64,000 bases of DNA from Buxus sempervirens (GCA_947561395.2 OX387187.1:5152976-5216975), one strand, 5' to 3'. Positions 9,757 through 21,500 are shown, numbered from the stretch's first letter. Notes: a model not told the origin generated them from the letters alone. Program-made: numbers and translations.

Positions 9757-10893
9757 CTAATCCCTATCTCCTAGCCGCTCCTCAAGCTCCCGAATCCGAG
9801 CTGCCTGAGCTGCAATGACTTCTGAAGCCCCCTCTGCAGCGGGATCACTCAGGAAGGAAATGACCTCATCTGAAAGGGCCTGCTTGATCCGCATACCCCT
9901 AAGGCTGGCCAAAGTATCCTGGTACTTCTGTCGGATCATACGGACCTCGAAGCGACGGGCCTGCCTCTGCTCCTCCAGCTTCTCTTCCACGGCAATACGG
10001 CGTGAGACCTGCTCCTCAAGCTGCCTCTCCAGATAAGCGCCCTGTATCCTGAGCTCCTGGGCCTCCCGTACCCATATCAGCTGAAGCCGCTTATGAGAAG
10101 CCCTCTCAGACTCTAGAATGTCCTCATAGGTGGGAGCCAAGACTACAAGAGGATCTTCGGGTACCGGGGCCTGAGTCTGTATCTGCTCCTTGATCCAGAA
10201 GATATAATCCTTCACATGGGCTTCTGAGAAGACTGGACCATGCATAAAGCGGACATAGGACCATTCCTTCATCAACCAGGCATTCAGCTTCATAGAAAGG
10301 GGCCCAAGACGATCCTCATATCCACATGGGATGATAATCCCCTGGGTCGCACGGAACTGACGAAGGACCCGCAGAGGAAGATACAACACTGCATGCTTCA
10401 GGCCCGCCAGAATCAGAAAGTTGCGGTCTCGGAAGCTAATCACTGTCTCCGCATTAGGCTGATAAGTGCCAGGCCATCTCACCTGGTCCTCCTGAAGTGA
10501 GCCCAAGAAAGTGAACCAGCCCTGTTTGCCCCCTGGAATATCTGGACACCCCCGGTTGCTCATCAAGATGGGGACCTTCAAACTCGGGAAGAAATGTCGA
10601 TTGATTTCTTCAATCTGACTCAGATGATCAAGTAGCCAAAGCTGCAAAGAAAGAGAGATATATCAGCACATTGTAAAAAGAAAAAAGCAAAAAGCAAAAA
10701 AAAAAAAAAAGAGCAAAAAAAAAAAGCAAAAAGAAAGCAAAAAAGCAAAAAAGAAAGCAAAAAAAAAAAAGAGCAAAAATAAAAAAATATATATATATTT
10801 TTTTACCTGCAGGTTATGGGCAACAATAGCACATACATCATTATTGAGAGAGCAAGAAGATGAAGAAGCAAAAGCAAGTTGCAGAATATTCAA
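9757..10893 (-). CDS. Antisense ORF of the Tat element (plant-mobile-domain-like protein), two visible exons, 5' end decayed
   Basis: Read on the minus strand. Exon 1 (10893-10807) ends ...CAIVAHNLQ, and exon 2 (10641-9757) starts LWLLDHLSQIEEINRHFFPS. Removing a GT-AG intron (10806-10642) joins the frames in phase, giving HNLQ-LWLLDHL, which resembles the LQLWLLEH part of plant mobile domains (PMD/aminotransferase-like). Exon 2 continues with WFTFLGSLQEDQVRWPG and IIIPCGYEDRLGP. It ends in a long coiled coil (about the last 110 residues, E/R/Q-rich, with RELEERLGDRD at the C-terminus). Extra antisense ORFs between pol and the 3' LTR have been described in Tat-lineage elements; their role is unknown. 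Upstream of 10893 an in-frame stop blocks the frame, so the first exon is incomplete or decayed. Confidence 0.75.
10642..10806 (-). other. Intron of the antisense ORF
   Basis: 165 bp on the minus strand, donor CTGCAG/GTAAAA at 10807/10806 and acceptor TCTTTCTTTGCAG/CTT at 10642/10641. On the plus strand it is an AAAAAGC-type A-rich run (about 10674-10790). Confidence 0.7.
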
Positions 10894-11053
10894 GCACAGG
10901 TTTGGGCATCAAATGGCACCCAGGTAAATCAAATAAGAAAATGAATCAGGAAAATTCAATAAAATATTTCCTTCCTTATTGTTGAAAAACATCAAAAGCA
11001 ATTGAGTTTGCAGAGGTCAATTTTAAATCCACATTCTTTTCAAAATTTGCTTG

Positions 11054-11588
11054 TCTCAGATTTCTTTTCATAGCCACGAGAGCTCAAAGAAATCTGAGAT
11101 AAGGAAGAGACGCCACCCCGTCAGACTATACACAGCAGGGGTTTCATTGGCTATCTTCAAATCCATGTTTTTTTTTTTATCACTCATTTGTTTGACCAAA
11201 GCAAGTTCAATTAATGAGGTGTCTTTCAAACGTGCAATTTTGAGTTGTGTTGTAGACACCCCAAAATTGCACAATTTTTGATAAATCTTGAAGGAGAGGA
11301 ATATATTATTGGAATTTTTCAAATCTTTGCATTGGGTTTGAGGAGCAAAAAGAAATGCGCTGCAAAGTTCACTATTTTCTCACAAAATCCTATTTTTGCC
11401 TTGAAATCCACCTCACAGCCACAAGAGCTCTGTGGAATTTGGGACAACTTTGGGGAAATGTGCCTGGTCAAAAGGATGATATCCACCCAATTTTCAACTT
11501 GGTTTGATAAAAAATCAGTTTTTCAAAAAATCCTATTTTTGGGCTTAAAATCCACTTCACAGCCACAAAGGGCTCAGTGGAATTTAAG
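11054..11588 (+). repeat. Three stem-loops sharing a loop sequence, in the retrotransposon 3'UTR
   Basis: Stem-loop 1: TCTCAGATTTCTTT (11054-11067) pairs perfectly with AAAGAAATCTGAGA (11086-11099). Stem-loop 2: AAATCCAC (11404-11411) with GTGGAATTT (bulged A; to 11440). Stem-loop 3: CTTAAAATCCACT (11544-11556) with AGTGGAATTTAAG (11576-11588; one mismatch). The loops share TCA[CT]AGCCAC[AG]A[AG][AG]GCTC. The stems of 1 and 3 differ in sequence but keep pairing. Confidence 0.7.
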
Positions 11589-11748
11589 AACTCTTGGAGA
11601 GATGCCCCCTTAAAGTGAGGGCTTTTTGGCAAATCTCCACTCAAAAATGGTTTTCTACAGAAATTGAATTGAACCGAGCAAATCATGCTCAAGGGAATGC
11701 AATTTGGTCTTGTCTACTCTTTGCAGCTCACTGCTTCGCAGCTCCCGC

Positions 11749-11761
11749 AAAGAGGGGCAGT
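11749..11761 (+). other. Polypurine tract of the Tat element
   Basis: AAAGAGGGGCAGT directly before the 3' LTR start TGTAGACACC. The gag-only element has AAAGAGGGGCAGC in the same position. It primes plus-strand synthesis. Confidence 0.85.
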
Positions 11762-11851
11762 TGTAGACACCCCAAATTGCACAAACAATCATCAAAAATC
11801 ATTATCTCCTGGAAAGCCAGCACAGAATTTGAAGAAAATAAATTTTTGCCT

Positions 11852-11994
11852 GTATCCGGATACTCAATCCGGATACAAGTGCTCCTCCCCGTATCCGGAT
11901 AGTCGTACCGGATACGTGTGATCCTTAGCGTATCCGGTACCATGTACCGGATACCTTAAGGCACTTTGTTATCCGGTCTGATATACCGGATACC
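11852..11994 (+). promoter_or_regulatory. Palindrome array in U3, 39-bp period
   Basis: Four palindromes of about 25 bp (first form GTATCCGGATAC, then TCAATCCGGATAC) start at 11852, 11891, 11930 and 11969, exactly 39 bp apart. They lie about 160-300 bp upstream of the TATA box. Possible dimeric protein binding sites or hairpins. Confidence 0.7.
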
Positions 11995-12149
11995 TTAAGT
12001 TTGCTCAAAATTAGGGTTTTCCGAGAGCTTTTCACTTTTACCATCATGTCCCTCATTAAATGAGGGGAAATCGCGGAAATAACCTTAGGGTTTAGGTTGG
12101 AGGGGTTCTAGACATTAATTTGTGTCTACCAATGACCTTAGCCCTTGCC

Positions 12150-12157
12150 TATAAATA
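12150..12157 (+). promoter_or_regulatory. TATA box of the 3' LTR
   Basis: TATAAATA followed by GGAGCC in the middle of the LTR, the expected place for the U3/R boundary promoter. Confidence 0.7.
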
Positions 12158-14034
12158 GGAGCCTCCTCCTTGAGCAAATGGCACACAACTCTTGTTTTGA
12201 ATTCTCGCAAAGAAGAACTCCAAGAGAAGAAGGAAACCGCTGTGGAATCGTCTCCAGAACTCAGGTAAGCCTCAACTTTTCTTTTTATTTTCTGTCTTTA
12301 CATTCCTAGATCTAGATCTCTTCTTCTACCTTTCTGTAGTGTAAAGCCTTGTTTGTGTGTGGAAATCCTTCCCCGGCTCAAAGTATCTCAAGACTCCCCT
12401 AGCCGTAAAACGTGAAGGCGGATCTAGGAGAAACGAGACTGGGGATTGACCCTAGTGCTAGAACCCATGTAGCGTAAGGCTTTTGAATGATTGAAAACCG
12501 TTCCATATTCAAAGTACCCTTGATTATCTTAAAGAGAACAGAGGGAAACGATAATGGAACGGAACCCTAGGCTATGCTAGAACCTATTTTGTTGAATCTA
12601 TATGCATGTGTATGGATCTTGCTTGGTTTTTTTCACTTTTGCACACATATCACTATTTTGGCGGGATAGGCTCATATTTGGGGTTTATTGCATTTATTGT
12701 GATAAAACTCAAATAAATGACCTCAATCAAATTCTGGAGTGTTTTTATATGTTTTTCAAAGGTTTTGGATTCATCTCACACGAATCACACACTTTTTGTC
12801 AATTTTCGGATTTGAATTTCTTCAAAAGTGGCTTAACTTGACAGCACCTGTACCCTTACTTCGGACGCCCATAACTTCATCATCCGGATGAATTTTGGGG
12901 TGATTCCAGAACCATGGAAAAGGTGAGGCTGTCTAGTTTATGTCCACCAAATTTCATGAATTTCTATCTAGCCGATTTTTGACACCTCTCTGTCGAAGTT
13001 AAGTGGACAGTTCAGTTCCAAGTACAGAACTTGTCACTTCGACGGACCGCCATGTGTTCGTTTTAAGTCCGATTCGAGTGATGTTTATTTCTGAGTACTC
13101 CTTTTTGAGTCTATTTTCAAATCCAGTTGGTTTCATAATTTTTGGATTCCATTTGAATTATTGGTAGCCGATTTACTCAGAACTGCTCATTTGCATTTTT
13201 CTGGGTAAATCTGTGATCTTCGGGGCCTGTTCGGGAGACCACCCAAGGCACATCCGAAGGGATTTTTGTATGAGGCTAGTTTCTGTTGAAAGATGGCCAT
13301 ACAGACTTCAAATACACCAAATTTCACGGATTTCTATGTAGTGGATTTTTCTAGACAATTTTCCAAAGTTGCCCACATTCCACTTTTAAAAATCCCCAAC
13401 AGCAACTTCAAAGGAGCATAACTCCTAGATTTTTCATCGGAATGAAGTGAAATTTTGCATGAGACTCTTGTTTACCCTAATCTTTCAAATGGATTTGGTT
13501 TGGGTCAATTTAGAATTGGATTTGAATGATTTTAAGGCAAATGGCATACTTTTTACCAAATTTTCCGGATTTGATTCAACTTGGTTTTGATCAACTTGTG
13601 CTTTGATTTCTATCTTTTGAGATATTCCAGAAATGATATTGACATAAGAGAGGATCTAAAATCCATTTAGATCTTCATGTGGAGATATCATACATTTGAC
13701 CTTTTTCAAGGCTTTTTCATGATTTTTAGCAAGCTTTCTTACTTTGTTTTTTGCATGAACATACACTTGGCAACCACTTCGTGTGGATGAATGGGGGTGC
13801 CTAACACCTTCCCCCGTTCATAATCTAATCCCCTTACCCATCTCTGGATTTGATTTTCAAGTAGGGTTATTTTTACCCTCGAATTTGTCTTTGGCTATTT
13901 TTGCCTACTTTTGAAATCTTTGGTGTCCATTCTCACCCCAAAATCATGAATGGTGGCGACTCTCCCGTTTTTACGTTGAGCCCGTGTGTTGACGGAGGGA
14001 CGATCACTCCGGTGATTTTTTCCCATGTGTCACA

Positions 14035-15208
14035 CAACCATGAACATTGGGTTTATAGCCACTTAGGTTTTCCACACATCCTCTATAATAGGCATAAATT
14101 CACTATCAAAGTTCCAATGATCAAAGAATTTGAAAGGACGTTTACCTCTAGCTTGATCATCATATATAGAGATAATTCCTATAGGCATAAATTCCCTATC
14201 AAGGTTCTAATGATCAATTAAAGAATTTGAAAGTGCATTTACCTCTAGCTTGATCATCATATATAGAAATAATTCCTGGACTATGATTAGATATACCAGG
14301 CCTAAGAAACTTAGTTTCTGCCTCTGGAAATTCCTAAAGCCAAGCAAGTTTGTTAGGATGTGATCGAGTTTACAATGTATCCTGCTGTTACCAGAGCTGC
14401 AATTGTTCCAGGTGTGTAAGAATCTTTTGTATTTTATTTCGAGAAGGAAAAAAAGGATAAGAACAACAAAGATACAAAATAAAGGAAAATTTTTTCCTTC
14501 AACCAAAGAGTTTACTTCAACCATTTCATTTAAGAGTTTACCACACAAAAAAAGGAAAACAAAAGGATAAGAACAACAAAGATACAGCAGTATTAACCAA
14601 TTCATTTAACCCGCCCAAAATTACATGTAACTTAGGTTGAAGTGCAAGTCACGACTAGACTAGGTGAGGCTTAATCCATATAGGAGTTTGGTAGTCAAGC
14701 ATGACACGACTGCAAATTTCAAATTGTAGTCAAGGCCTGGATTGTTGAACCCATGATATTTCTACCATGAGAATTCATCATAAATTAATTACTTCACTTA
14801 AAATTTTTTTTGTGATGGTCATAGATGTTCTTGCTACCATTTTATTTTGTATATAAAAAAAACAGAAGTGACCACATTTAGAAAGTTTCTAAGGTTGGAG
14901 AACTTCTGTATCTAATTTTTGCTTTCTGGTATATTATTCCGTATGCTTTAGTACCCCCATAATGTCAAGAAATTCTTAACTCTTAAGATGAAATGAATAT
15001 GAGAATTTATTTCATGCTCTTGACTCACTACCAATCATTGTTGCAATGAACATTAGAGCCAAAATATATAATGGTAATGCCTCCTCAAACTATTATTTAC
15101 TTTCCTACTATGTGAACGTTAGAGTTTAATAGGTTATGGAATTAATTAGGTTTGTCACTGATCTTGTGTCCATCAACATCAATTACCATCAATACAAACA
15201 TTCATGAG
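14035..15208. other. Unassigned sequence with a 93-bp tandem duplication
   Basis: No convincing gene. A tandem duplication covers 14088-14180 and 14181-14277 (unit starts ATAGGCATAAATTC, ends ATAATTCCT, a few differences). A second small direct repeat, AAGGATAAGAACAACAAAG, occurs near 14453 and 14553. The rest is AT-rich. It may be old intron or repeat sequence. Confidence 0.6.
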
Positions 15209-18200
15209 GCTTCTGTAAGACCCCGAATTCTTCCTAAGTAATAAAATAAATTAATAAATAATATTCTGGAGGATTTTAATTGATGGAAATAATTTATTAT
15301 TGTAGGTGATATTACTATTAGTGGAGATCAGGAGTTTGGAGCAGATCGGACCGTTTGATCGTAAGTTATCGTGGTAAGATTTATATTTTAATTCAGATGT
15401 GTTTTTATTGGACGAGTGCGTTGAGTTTGGCGCATGTGAGTTGCGTGGGATTAGAGGATATATAAATAAGCTAAAATACCTAATAGAATACAAGGGAAAT
15501 GCCTAATCGTATGTTCTCGTATTCGTCAGCCGCAAAGAAGAACAAACGTACGACCGTGAGCGAATGAAGGAGAAGAAGAAAGAAGAAGGAGGGAGGAAGA
15601 ACCAAGTTTCTTCTCGCTCTAAGACCTGTTTTGCAACCGTATAGAGGTGTGAGTGTTGCTGTTTAGAGAAGGAAGAGGGGAACACACGATAACAGGTAGG
15701 TAACACTTGTTTTGACACTCGTTTTGTATTCCTTGGTTAATCGATTCGTGTTGCATGTTTTTATAATGTAAAAATATGTATTTAGTTTGATATTGACCTT
15801 ATATGTATGTATGTTAGAATCATGTAGAACACTAAAAATAGGATTTTACACATTCGGTTTGATGATTTTGATAGAGCGCTAACCTCCCCGCACTCAGCGC
15901 CCTTGAAAAATTTCTGGACGCCAACCACCACTAATTGACAGCAGGTAGGCGTTGAAAATTTAACTATCGCTAACCTAGAGAGCCTGAGCGCCCCTGAGCG
16001 CCCATAGCAGAAAATTCCAATTTTTCATATTTTAATTCCTAATTCAATACAAAACCATTTTTAATTAATTTTATTAATTAAATAAGATGTTCTTGAGTCA
16101 AATAAAATACCAAATACCCTGATTTGCAAAAAAATAAAATAGGGAATTATTTTAGGATATTAGTTGCCGAAATTTGTATATAACAAGAAAAACCAAGTTT
16201 TATAACAAATAGACTTTATAAATTGGGTTAATTAATTATGAGACACTATAATATATATTATTAACCAGATTTTACATAATGAACATCCAGATCAGAATAT
16301 CAACCCGAATGACCTGATATCAAACAAATTTACCCTTTTATGCCGCTAGGCACTATCATTTACATATTATTAGTCCTTAGGGATTTTTGGTGTCTAGTGG
16401 GCATTGCTAGTTATGGATCCATGGTTTTGGCTAGATAGCTAAGGGATATTTCATTTGGGTTGAGTTACTCCCTTGTGCGAGCACGCTTCCTTTGTAAGTT
16501 AGTTTGCACTAGAGGGTCCTATGTCTGGAGGGACACCCCGATGCGTCGTTGGTGATTCCCTGTACATGTGGATCAACGGCCATCTCCATGTATTGATTTC
16601 GGTGCTGCATGCTGGTGGTTCATGCCAACTCGGTTGAGTCGTGCGTAATAAGTCAATGACTGCGGCTCTTATCTAAGAAAATGTTTCGGGTTTGAGTATC
16701 ATTAGTAGTGTCACCCTTAAGCCGCACGGTGGTATAGCATATGGTCAAGAGTCATCTCAAAGATGTATTTTTTCTTTGTGAGTCCTACAGTGACATTGAA
16801 ATCATGAACACTTAATATTACTATTGGAAACATGCTGGAAGCATGTATATGATACTTTATGGTTGGATGTGACTGCTTAGTACATCCCGGTTTTATTTGG
16901 ATTATGCTGTTGAATTCTGGATATTGATTTGTGATATAAATACTACTGTTCTTTGATTCTTAATATTTTTTACATGCTGATTTGTATTTCAAGATCGTTA
17001 TGAATGTTTAATTGAGCCTGCTTATCCGTAATTGCTTAAATCGTGCATGAGTATCTATTTTCATATATATGAACTGTTTATAGTATGCATGTGTTGCCTA
17101 CTGAGATATTCGTATCTCACCCTACCTCTTATCTTATTTTTCAGCTGATACGCGAGAAGGGGATCATAGTGGTGATTTCCAGGCTGATTTGACTGACTTT
17201 TTGTAAAACCCCGAATTTTTGGTACTTATAATTGGAGAAATAATTAATAAAATTTATTATTTTAAATTTGGTGGATTTTCAGGTGAAAACCATGCAAGGG
17301 CAATTTGGCAATTTCATAAAGTCGGACTTATGTAAATTAAGGGTAAGTGAGATTGTACTATAGTTTATAGTAAATAAATATTACTTAGAAATTTTATTAG
17401 AGATAAATAAGGTGTTGCTAATGTAATTGTTTGGGTGGTTAATCAGAGAATCAAGAGATTATATGGTGTGGTGTAGGAAGTTAGATGGAGGAGCACTACA
17501 CCAGATCAAGAAGAAGAAGTTGGAGAGGTTTCTGAGTGTAAGAGTAAATGTCTCTTCCCGCGCTTGGAATAGTTTTGACTGTTCATTATTCGAGAAACCA
17601 AAACGACGAAAGTTAGATCTGAGAATTGGGTGCTTCGGATCATCAGATGTGAGTGAAGACATTGTGTAAGCACCTCATTTTTGCGCCCCCAGAAATGCCA
17701 GAAATGCAAACCCTAGCTAGAAAGTCAAACCCTAAGGGGGCAAAAGTTGACTTTTTGATCAAGTGTTAATTGGCCACCTTGCTTTTATCTCAATGGATAA
17801 GGAATCCCGACACGATTCCAACACAACTGAGTTTGCAGGAATCGGAGACAGGATGAAGGATCTATAGGGCGGTCAAACTTGAAGGGGAGCAGAAATTGAC
17901 TTTCTGCTAAACCCCGAATCAGCTTCTTAACCCTACCCCATTGAATAGAGGACTCCAATACGGTTCTAACGCAACTGAGTTTGCTCAAATCAGAGTCCGG
18001 ATGAGGAAGATATGATTAGTTGAAGTTTCCGGGTAGCAACACCAGAAACTGCACACGTGGCAAAGAAACTGCGCACGTGGCAGGAAATGCAAATACATAT
18101 CTCGAGGGGCAATCCGTAAATATCCAAAACCTACAAAATATCTCAGGGATTAAACTAAAATTGCGCAGGGGCAATCTGCAGTTATCTCAAGTGTCAAATC

Positions 18201-18246
18201 GGTTAAATCCAGGGGGCAATCTGTAAATATCAAAAATATTAGCAGA

Positions 18247-18487
18247 ATAACCAAAAATAAATTTCGGTTATCCACAAATTGTGCATAACCGAAATCCAAT
18301 TCCGGTTCATAAAGTGAAATCAAAAATCGCCCAACAGATTCTTTGATTCCGTACCTGACAGAACATAATTGCTAATCAAGTGCAAAAGTAACCGAAATTA
18401 AATTTCGATTACCAGCAAAAATAGTATAACCGAAATTGAATTTCGGTTATACTGAAAAACAGTGTAACCGAATTCAATTTCGGTTAC
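18247..18487 (+). promoter_or_regulatory. Palindrome array in U3 of the inner solo LTR, 38-bp period
   Basis: Five AACCGAAATT/AATTTCGGTT palindromes start at 18247, 18285, 18388, 18426 and 18464, spaced 38, 103, 38 and 38 bp. The fourth is a perfect 29-bp palindrome (18424-18452) around a central G. The array ends about 10 bp before the TATA box. Confidence 0.7.
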
Positions 18488-18497
18488 CTGTTTTGTC

Positions 18498-18506
18498 TAT
18501 AAATAG
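18498..18506 (+). promoter_or_regulatory. TATA box of the inner solo LTR
   Basis: TATAAATAG followed by GGACC, just after the palindrome array. Confidence 0.65.
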
Positions 18507-21500
18507 GGACCCCAGCCATTTGGCTTGGGGTTGGCTGCTTCCCGAATTTTGCCCCCTCCCTACTCTGTTTGAAACTCCCCTCTCAACCCTTCCTAACACC
18601 CTAAACCCTTCCCAAACCACTTCAAACCCTCCCCCACCCCTTCCTTCTTCTCTTGGGAGCCTTGGAGAAGGCTTGTGAAGACTTGGTGCTTGGAGGCAGT
18701 GTTGTCAAGTTGCTGTAGAGGCTTCAAGTGGACTCCATCACCCTCCTAAGAGACTTTCAACCTTAAGGTATGTCTCCCCACTAATTTTTGTTGAACATAT
18801 ATGAGTTTTAGAGGGTCTGGGGCATGTTGATGTCATTTTGTACTACCATGTTACCCCCTTTTGTATTGGTTTGGTTCATCTCTTCTCTTTCTTCTTCTCT
18901 TCAAACTTCTCTCCATGAAGTGGAGCTCCCGTGGTGAGGGGATGAATTTCAGTTGGTAAAAGAGAGTAGGGAGAGTCGTTTGTTTGGTTTAAAGAGGTCT
19001 TGCAACCACCATTCGGCTACTGTTTTGGCTTTTATCATGGATGTCTATTTTTCAAAGAGTGGAGCATGTTCCATTCGTGTGTGCCATCTAATGTATCCCT
19101 TAAGTAACCCCTTTTATTCCCTTCTTTACGTAAGTTTTCTCTTAGAGCAAGAGCATGATTTAGATTGATATTGTCACGTTAAAGATCATGAGATGCATGC
19201 CGAAGTTTATCCTCTATTCTTGGTCATGCATAGTCTAGTTGATGTCTTGTGTAGGCCTAGATTTGTCACTACTTGAAGCATGCGTAGGGTTATTGGAGGA
19301 TCATGCAAGCATCTTGTCTTTCTTGCTATATATGTGTGTTTTATCATGATTTTCACCTCATTTAAGTTGCTATTTTCAACCACTTGAGGTCACCTCCATT
19401 TGATTTTGCGCATGCTCCATGAGAATATCTATACCCTCATTCATTAGAAGCCCATATAGGCGTTTGAGGTACTTTACCGTTTAGTGCTCTCTTGTATGCA
19501 TGAAAAATGGTTTTTCAGCTCTTAAGTGTGATGGATGTACACACATGCATTTTCAGGTTAAAGGGGGTTCTTGGAAATTGATTCTTCAAATCCTTTTTGT
19601 TGGTTTTGTTGTACATGAGTTGAATGGCATTTCTTTGGGTTGAAGAAGACCAAAACAAGGACAATCGGTCCCTATTTCCTTGATAAATTTGAGTTAAAGG
19701 AGAGGAGGCAAAGCCAAGGTCTCCCCTTTTGCTATTGAGTTCAAAACCCCAAGGAGAAGAGCCAAATGGCCTCATTCGGACCACTATGGGCCCACACAGG
19801 GGCCCACAGAGTCTTCATACATGCTCACAAGTACCCTAGACTGGTTTTCTGCTAACAAATGCAAAAAAGGAATTTCTACAGGTTGCCCGAAATCACAGGT
19901 CGGTTATGGGTATTTCATGGCTTAACCGAAATTTCATTTCGGTTACTTTAAAATTTTGATAAAAACTTGATTTTTGCATGTTTGTTGATTTGTTGTGATT
20001 GTTTAAGCCGAACCGGGTGAACCAGCAAGGTTTCCGGGTTAACCGAAAACCCATTATAGGACGTGGGCTTCTAAGCCCAATTGGATTCTTTGGTGGGCCT
20101 TCCAACGGGGCCCAGCCCAGCCCAAGATCAGTTTTGAGAATAAACCAGATAATTAAAACAAATCCAATGGGCCGAACCCTATGAGGCCCACCAAAGTATG
20201 AAGCATGCAGGCTTAGCATAGGAATGGTTTGGCCGTGACCGTGGGTACGAGCCTATCGGGCCCACTAAACCCATTAGCCCAACTGGGTAGGGTCCAATAC
20301 CCTGACCCATTTGAACCATGGACCACCCGGTCCAAGTCTAGACTAATAGGCCCCAAGCCCAAGGTCTAGCCCACTTTGGAAACTTAAAGAAGATAAATTC
20401 GAATAAATCACTTGGCTACCACTGTGGGCCTGCCCAATGGGCCCACACACCAATCCCGGCCCACTTTGCATGAAAAATCACTTAAATGCTTTACTGAAAT
20501 CATAAATAAAATCAATCAAACTAACCAAAGCCCAAAAGGCCTCTCAGGCTAAACTGAGGCCCACCAGGGGCTTGTGGGCTTAACCAAGCCCACCAGGGAC
20601 ACCGTAGGCCTTCCAACGGGGCCCACCCAATCAGGCCAAGGCCACTTTAAAAAAACAAGATAAAATCAATTAAAGGGATCCACACCATTCAGGCAGTCCC
20701 GCCAGACTTAACCAAATTGCATGCTGGATTAGGAATCGGGTGAGAAACCAGTGAGTTGACTCAAACCAGGAGAAACCTATGGGACCTGTCAACCGACGGG
20801 GTGGACCAGGGTGTCTATAGACTTCCTCGGACTGTAACTGAGACCCTACTTAGAATCTCAAACCGCAGACCAGCCTGATTGACAAACTTAGGCACCCAGG
20901 TATCCACCTGCACCCCATCAGGCGGTGGCAATTCCAACCTTCCCATTCTACCCTCCCAGAGGCACGCATGAATCCGTGTGCCCCGCGGTGCGGCGTTTCC
21001 GATGGGCGCACACATTGCTTTGGAAGAAACAAGAAAACCCTATTCTGTTGAAGAGTGGACATTTGTTTCTGTTGTAGCAGAAGTCGTCCAAGTCCCAATT
21101 CAGATCAGGTAAGCCTATTCTAGTATTCGAATTAGGTTGATTTAATTCGTTTCCATCTAAATATTCATAGGAAGATGAATCAAGTTATAGGATCTAAGTT
21201 GTAAAAATTTTCTGTAGAAAATTTCTGTTCGTCGGAGGATTATTGGGCATTGGAAAATTTCTGATAGCAAGTGTTCTTTTGTGGAGATTGGATTCCAACA
21301 TTCAGGCAAGTAGCACCTTCCCAAAACATTTATTCGCATGATTTGGTTTGCCTTTTGATGTAGAAATGAATTGAGAAAAAAAAAATTCTGAGTTCGGTGC
21401 ATAAATGGGCGTCTAATCTATATTGCAAAGTTGTCATGTTTAGATTAAATTCGAATTGGTGTAATTGTCTTATTTGGATGATTTTCAAGTGATTAAAAGT

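Larger units (their letters stand above)
1..14034 (+). mobile_element. Tat-lineage Ty3/gypsy LTR retrotransposon, 5' end outside window
   Basis: Order seen: tandem-repeat leader, gag, protease, G-patch, reverse transcriptase, RNase H, second RNase H, integrase, antisense ORF, polypurine tract, 3' LTR. RT before integrase makes it Ty3/gypsy. The second RNase H after the first, the G-patch, the DNGS-type protease site and the antisense ORF are marks of the Tat lineage (Ogre/Retand/Grande relatives). The 5' LTR is not in the window; by comparison with the second element it should lie roughly 1-2 kb to the left. At least two frameshifts (near 1920 and near 8505) suggest this copy is inactive. The right end is placed at about 14034 (possibly 14036) from the terminal ...TGTCACA and the position of the conserved GTGGCGACTC near the end of related LTRs. 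No TSD can be checked because the left end is missing. Confidence 0.9.
11762..14034 (+). repeat. 3' LTR of the Tat element
   Basis: Begins TGTAGACACCCC right after the polypurine tract and ends about ...CCCATGTGTCACA, about 2.27 kb. U3 holds a 39-bp-period palindrome array (11852-11994) and a TATA box (12150). U5 is long and non-coding. GTGGCGACTCTC at about 13953 parallels GTGGCGACTCC near the ends of the other Tat-type LTRs here. The end is uncertain by a few bases because no second LTR copy is available. Confidence 0.75.
17665..21012 (+). mobile_element. Inner solo LTR (level 3), Tat type
   Basis: 3348 bp, starts TGTAAGCACCTCATTTTTGC and ends GGGCGCACA, with the TSD CATTG at 17660-17664 and 21013-21017. 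It is clearly related to the LTR of the gag-only element (TGTCAGCACCTCATTTTTGC... GTGCGCACA). The shared blocks include CAACTGAGTTTGC repeats near the start and the GACGGGG[CT]GGACC[AG]GGGTGT block near the end. It carries a TATA box (18498) and a palindrome array (18247-18487). No internal region remains. It is the youngest level of the stack. Confidence 0.92.

Noticed and set aside
14207-14605. 132-residue minus-strand frame
   Set aside because: Hydrophobic, AT-driven and partly within the tandem duplication; no homology or start context.
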